The notes below the pieces were generated by a model. It saw nothing but the letters and a program-made list of their open reading frames with translations. It was not told the origin of the DNA and did not search any database. This document shows, in pieces, positions 8,266 through 11,331 of a stretch of 11,331 nucleotides of DNA. The stretch comes from JBEBXQ01 sp040391535. Its GTDB lineage: Bacteria > Bacteroidota > Bacteroidia > Cytophagales > Spirosomataceae. A program made the translations under genes and the position numbers. Location: positions 1 through 11,331 of the forward strand of contig JBEBXQ010000149.1 of NCBI GenBank assembly GCA_040391535.1, given 5' to 3'. Position 1 is the stretch's first letter. The number at the start of each line of letters is the position of its first letter.

Positions 8266-8339
8266 TATCTCTGAAAATACAGAATTATACTAACTGACTG
8301 AACAAAATAACCATCCCTTGTTTTCTAAGTATACGGATA

Positions 8340-8370
8340 TTTGTAAATGTCGGCTCCGGTTTTTAATTTG
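8340..8370 (+). promoter_or_regulatory. Candidate Bacteroidota-type promoter for the DUF4126 gene
   Basis: TTTG at 8340-8343 followed after 19 bp by TTAATTTG at 8363-8370. This fits the Bacteroidota primary sigma consensus (-33 TTTG, -7 TAnnTTTG) with one mismatch, and the spacing is typical. It implies transcription starting near 8377 and a leader of roughly 105 nt before the ATG at 8483. Such short AT-rich matches also arise by chance. Confidence 0.35.
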
Positions 8371-8482
8371 TGAACATTTTTGGTAAATTCGGGCTATGCA
8401 GCGAAGGTTCCGTTCCGCAAAACAACCAGAGCACCGGTTTAGTTGTTAAGTAAACAGTCCAATCTCTAACCTGTCTTTTGCC

Positions 8483-9034
8483 ATGGAATTATTGTTAAGT
8501 ATCTGTCTTGGAATTGGCCTCAGTGCTGCTACTGGCTTCCGGGTTTTCATTCCGGCATTGCTCGCCAATGTAGCAGCCATGAATGGTTTGGTCACTCCGG
8601 GTGAAAGTTTTGCATGGATAGCCTCCTGGCCTGCCTTTTGGGTACTTGCAACCGCGTCTGTTTTAGAAATAGGAGCCTATTACATCCCCCTGATTGATAA
8701 CCTGCTCGATACCATCGCCACGCCCGTCGCCTGGATTGCCGGTACACTCCTGACCACTTCCTTTATTGAAATTGACAATCCGGTATTGCAATGGGGACTG
8801 GGGATTATACTGGGAGGAGGCACAGCAGGCCTTATCCAGACCGGTACAACGATGATTCGCCTTGCCTCCACAGGCACTACGGGCGGACTGGCCAACCCGG
8901 TCGTTTCCACCGGAGAAAACGTAGCCTCGTTTTCCATAGCCGCCGTTGCTATTTTCCTTCCGGTAATTGCGGTGGTAACGGTAGTACTGCTGCTCTGGTA
9001 TTTCCGCAAGAAATGGAAACGGGTGAGAGGGTGA
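8483..9034 (+). CDS. DUF4126-family integral membrane protein
   Basis: A 183-residue, highly hydrophobic protein matching DUF4126 proteins in length and motifs: GFRVFIPALLANVAAM near the N-terminus, YYIPLIDNLLDTIATPVAWIAGT in the centre (67-89), and a glycine-rich GLANPVVSTGENVASF (about 135-150). Four to five membrane segments are apparent (about 4-32, 47-66, 76-93, 104-122, 151-172). The C-terminus is strongly basic (RKKWKRVRG) and would face the cytoplasm. The function of the family is unknown. The gene has its own promoter-like upstream region and a strong terminator downstream, so it looks like a single-gene unit with no clear tie to the transport cassette on its left. No Shine-Dalgarno sequence precedes the chosen ATG, which starts directly at the first conserved hydrophobic segment. 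Confidence 0.9.
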   Translation: MELLLSICLGIGLSAATGFRVFIPALLANVAAMNGLVTPGESFAWIASWPAFWVLATASVLEIGAYYIPLIDNLLDTIATPVAWIAGTLLTTSFIEIDNPVLQWGLGIILGGGTAGLIQTGTTMIRLASTGTTGGLANPVVSTGENVASFSIAAVAIFLPVIAVVTVVLLLWYFRKKWKRVRG

Positions 9035-9323
9035 GATGCTTCCGTTTTATAATACTTCAAAGGATTTCATGAATAGCTGTCTGATTGAATACCTTTAACT
9101 ACCCATTGACCCTACCGGTAATTCATTTTTACATTATTTTCCGGAGTCAGGGTACCTCACATCTGTTTAGCTATACATTATAAAAACGATTTTCGGGTCT
9201 AGAATATGAGTCCATTCCAATGTTTTCCGGAGTGCGGAATAAGAGATAGTGAACTGTAAAACAGGTGCTGTCTGTAGGTTATGCCTTGATAGACAGCGTC
9301 TGTTTTACAGTTTTTCTGCACGG
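9035..9323. other. Convergent intergenic region, 289 bp
   Basis: This separates the 3' ends of the DUF4126 gene (+) and the GMC gene (-). No coding frame is convincing. An 11-bp direct repeat, TTTTCCGGAGT, occurs at 9137-9147 and 9223-9233. The second copy forms part of a small inverted repeat TTCCG/CGGAA (9225-9229 and 9235-9239). The last third is occupied by a long terminator hairpin. Confidence 0.7.
9251..9315 (+). terminator. Long intrinsic terminator hairpin between convergent genes
   Basis: Bases 9252-9275 pair with 9289-9312 without a bulge: 13 perfect pairs (AACTGTAAAACAG / CTGTTTTACAGTT), two G-T wobbles, 7 perfect pairs (GCTGTCT / AGACAGC), then a wobble and a T-A pair. The 13-nt loop contains a further AGG/CCT. 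T residues 9311-9315 follow directly. In RNA from the + strand the mid-stem wobbles are G-U pairs; in RNA from the - strand they become A-C mismatches, and no T-tract follows. The structure is therefore tuned to stop + strand transcription 9 bp short of the GMC stop codon, though it may also protect or end the GMC mRNA. Confidence 0.87.
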
Positions 9324-11006
9324 TTACAGATTCAGCTTAGTGAGTTCTTTAACCGCATAATCCACCGCCCGTGCTGTTAAAGCCATGTAGGTAATAGACG
9401 GGCCCGGCGTGGTGCCTGATGAGGCTACGGAAGCACCATCTGTGATAAATACATTCTTCACTTCATGCATCTGATTCCAGCCGTTCAAAACCGAAGTTTT
9501 TGGATCTCTGCCCATCCTGGCAGTTCCGGTCTCATGGATGCATGCCCCCGGGATTTTTTCCCAATTATGCATTTTAACATCTTTCAGTCCGCCCATTTCC
9601 AGAATTTCCGCTGCTGCGACCTGCATATCTTCCAGCATCGCTTTTTCGTTTTCTTTAAACTCACAGTCGACACAGATAACGGGCATACCATATTTATCTT
9701 TTTTCTCTTTATGAAGATACATCCTGTTATCATTATACGGAAGATGCTCCCCCCATCCGGTAATACCCATGTGCCAGTCATCAGACGGTTCCAGCATACC
9801 ATTCTTAAAGTCTTCACCAATTCCAGTGCCCCCTTTCCGACCTCTCCCCGCTCCTCCCTGAAAGGTATATCCCCGCAAGAAATCTTTCATCATGGTTTCC
9901 TTATTCAGATTACGAAAACGTGGGACAAAAATACCCGTTGGTCTGTTCCCGAATGTGTACTTATCTTCAAATCCTTCAAAGCGGCCACTCGCTCCTCCAC
10001 CATAAGGCATATCCATCAGATTCCGTCCTACCTGACCGCTTGAATTTCCTAATCCTTCTGGAAAAGCGTCAGAAACAGAATTCAACAGTATAGCTGCGGT
10101 AGCCAGCGAAGATGAATTCATGAAAATTATTTTTGCATAAAATTCATAGGTTTCCAACGTTTCTGCATCAATCACTCTTACACCTGCGGCACGTTTCCTT
10201 TCCTTATCGTAAATAATTTCTTTAACGACCGAATGGGGACGTAAAGTCATATTACCCGTTTCGACAGCTGCGGGCAATGTAGCTGCATTGGAAGAAAAAT
10301 AACCACTATAAGAACAACCTTCATTGCAATTCCCTTTGTACTGGCAAGGTCCTCTTTTTCCTATTTTTTGGGTCAGATTAGCCGTTCTGCCATGGATAAT
10401 CATGCGGCCGTCTTTAAATTTATTTTTGATTCTGTTAGCTACTTCCTGCTCGACACAATTCATCGGCATAGGTGGTAAAAATTTGCCATCAGGCAAATGC
10501 TTCAACCCTTCCAATGACCCGGCAACCCCTACAAACGATTCAACGTATTCATACCAGGGAGCCAAATCCTGATACCGGATAGGCCAGTCTACGCCGTAAC
10601 CATCTTTTGCATTGGCTTCAAAATCCCACTCACTGCGTCTGTAGCATTGTTTTCCCCAGATTAAACTTCTGCCTCCAACCTGATAGCCCCGTGCCCATTG
10701 AAATGGTTTTACCTGTTCGTAAGGATTCTCCAGGTCATTGACATAAAACTGCTTCGTGTATTCATTAAACCCGGCAGCTTCCGTCTGAACGGGATGCTCC
10801 ATACGGTCGGTCATGGTTAACCTTCCCCGGTTAGGAAATTCCCAACGGGGTTTCAGATCGTTATAATCTTTAATATGTTCAACGTTTCTCCCTCTTTCCA
10901 GTACCAATGTTTTAAGGCCCTTTTCACATAGTTCTTTAGCAGCCCATCCCCCGCTTATCCCACTACCGATAACAATAGCATCGTAGGTATTATTACTTGT
11001 CTTCAT
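9324..11006 (-). CDS. GMC-family FAD-dependent dehydrogenase with iron-sulfur motif (gluconate 2-/glucoside 3-dehydrogenase alpha-subunit type)
   Basis: A 560-residue flavoprotein. It has an FAD-binding Rossmann motif GSGISGG (14-20) with ribose-binding Glu37, the GMC segment GGRSLIWG (111-118), and the C-terminal signature HETGTARMGRD (491-501) carrying the catalytic His491. Cys221, Cys227 and Cys231 form the CX5CX3C pattern that holds a 3Fe-4S cluster in bacterial FAD-glucose dehydrogenase alpha subunits. The family oxidises sugar or glycoside hydroxyls in the periplasm and passes electrons to a cytochrome or the quinone chain. There is no signal peptide, consistent with export bound to a Tat-signal partner, whose gene lies 34 bp upstream. 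Oddity: the Asn expected in the C-terminal NP(S/T) motif of the His-Asn pair is Gly535 (TPGPSITYMAL). The substrate is unknown; glucoside 3-dehydrogenase activity is a reasonable guess from Bacteroidota relatives. Confidence 0.93.
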   Translation of the reverse strand: MKTSNNTYDAIVIGSGISGGWAAKELCEKGLKTLVLERGRNVEHIKDYNDLKPRWEFPNRGRLTMTDRMEHPVQTEAAGFNEYTKQFYVNDLENPYEQVKPFQWARGYQVGGRSLIWGKQCYRRSEWDFEANAKDGYGVDWPIRYQDLAPWYEYVESFVGVAGSLEGLKHLPDGKFLPPMPMNCVEQEVANRIKNKFKDGRMIIHGRTANLTQKIGKRGPCQYKGNCNEGCSYSGYFSSNAATLPAAVETGNMTLRPHSVVKEIIYDKERKRAAGVRVIDAETLETYEFYAKIIFMNSSSLATAAILLNSVSDAFPEGLGNSSGQVGRNLMDMPYGGGASGRFEGFEDKYTFGNRPTGIFVPRFRNLNKETMMKDFLRGYTFQGGAGRGRKGGTGIGEDFKNGMLEPSDDWHMGITGWGEHLPYNDNRMYLHKEKKDKYGMPVICVDCEFKENEKAMLEDMQVAAAEILEMGGLKDVKMHNWEKIPGACIHETGTARMGRDPKTSVLNGWNQMHEVKNVFITDGASVASSGTTPGPSITYMALTARAVDYAVKELTKLNL

Positions 11007-11040
11007 GTCGGAATATTTATTAAAGTTCAGGTTAATCTTA

Positions 11041-11331
11041 TTACCAGGGCCTTACAGAAGTGCATCCTTCATATCTGCCGGGAATCTGAGGGTACTTTAA
11101 AAATTTTGTTGCCCCTATTTCAGACGACAGATAACCTGAAACAACTAATTTCTTGATGTCAGGGAAATAGGTTTCTTCTTCCTTATCAAGTTTAGCGGTA
11201 AGTTCTGTTTGCTGTTTTACGTCACATTTAAGATATTCCTTCCCGAAAGTTTCCTTACTTTTTTCGTCAATTGCTTTTAATCCGTTCTTTAGTTTTTCCT
11301 GATCCTCACTGCTGTAGCATTCCTGCACCAT
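11041..11331 (-). CDS. Gluconate 2-dehydrogenase subunit 3-family protein, C-terminal fragment
   Basis: The last 96 residues of the small partner subunit of a GMC dehydrogenase. The recognisable C-terminal block is GYLSSEIGATKFLKYPQIPGRYEGC (split at residues 66-80 and 81-90), typical of this family in Bacteroidota. Full proteins are roughly 180-230 residues, usually with an N-terminal Tat or lipoprotein-like signal. That part lies beyond the window edge, and the Met at 11331 is very probably internal. The subunit supports folding and export of the flavoprotein encoded 34 bp downstream, and the two are almost certainly one operon. The promoter is outside the window. Confidence 0.85.
   Translation of the reverse strand: MVQECYSSEDQEKLKNGLKAIDEKSKETFGKEYLKCDVKQQTELTAKLDKEEETYFPDIKKLVVSGYLSSEIGATKFLKYPQIPGRYEGCTSVRPW

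Larger units (their letters stand above)
8183..8482. other. 300-bp intergenic region without a gene
   Basis: No credible coding frame or RNA gene is visible between the cytochrome gene and the DUF4126 gene. It holds a terminator-like hairpin in its first third and a promoter-like element in the middle. An imperfect inverted repeat, AACAAC (8421-8426) with GTTGTT (8442-8447), lies in the presumed leader of the next gene. The layout marks a transcription-unit boundary. Confidence 0.7.

Noticed and set aside
8680..9060. 126-codon open frame antisense to the DUF4126 gene
   Set aside because: The + strand frame matches a known family with membrane segments; the antisense product is low-complexity and unrecognisable.
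9465..10043. 192-codon open frame on the + strand inside the GMC gene
   Set aside because: It is wholly antisense to a well-conserved GMC gene; its translation shows no domain and has erratic composition.
11329..11331. ATG at the window edge as the start of the subunit 3 gene
   Set aside because: The protein would lack the N-terminal half and export signal typical of the family; the frame simply runs off the window.
1..11331. Mobile element, prophage, defence system or CRISPR array
   Set aside because: No transposase, integrase, terminal repeats, repeat-spacer pattern or defence-gene signature was seen on either strand.

Overview
The window looks like chromosomal DNA from a Bacteroidota species, probably of the Cytophagales/Sphingobacteriales type. 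The signs are a SusC/SusD outer-membrane pair, a SusD lipoprotein signal, A/T-rich leaders with no Shine-Dalgarno sequence, and a promoter-like site of the Bacteroidota TTTG / TAnnTTTG type. The genus cannot be fixed from this sequence. There are no tRNA or rRNA genes, CRISPR arrays, insertion sequences or recombinase genes.

Left part (1-8182, all + strand): the 3' end of a SusC/RagA TonB-dependent transporter, a complete SusD/RagB lipoprotein (330-1961), and two tandem exported proteins of the neutral/alkaline ceramidase N-terminal-domain family (1989-3536 and 3728-5176). A 987-residue exported protein follows (5219-8182), with a PVC-type dehydrogenase-like propeller, alpha-helical HEAT-like repeats and a C-terminal CxxCH cytochrome domain. 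Spacing within this block is 11, 27, 191 and 42 bp. A 13-bp-stem hairpin sits in the 191-bp gap, so there may be two transcripts: susC-susD-ceramidase-like 1, and ceramidase-like 2-cytochrome protein. Another hairpin follows the cytochrome gene.

Middle (8183-9323): a 300-bp gap with a terminator-like hairpin and a plausible promoter, a small DUF4126 integral membrane protein (8483-9034), and a 289-bp convergent gap. That gap ends in an exceptionally long hairpin with a T-tract, a strong terminator for the + strand.

Right part (9324-11331, - strand): a GMC-family flavoprotein with a CX5CX3C iron-sulfur motif. Upstream of it is the truncated gene of its partner, a gluconate 2-dehydrogenase subunit 3-like protein. 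Such pairs are periplasmic dehydrogenases for sugars or glycosides; the flavoprotein has no signal peptide and is probably exported bound to its partner.

Taken together (inference), the window encodes capture of an unknown ligand at the outer membrane (SusCD), processing by two metal-dependent ceramidase-fold enzymes, and periplasmic oxidation with cytochrome electron transfer. The main novelty candidate is the SusCD / paired ceramidase-like / PVC-cytochrome cassette. Both ceramidase-like proteins keep the apparent zinc ligands but lack the catalytic serine of true neutral ceramidases, so their substrate is probably not ceramide.
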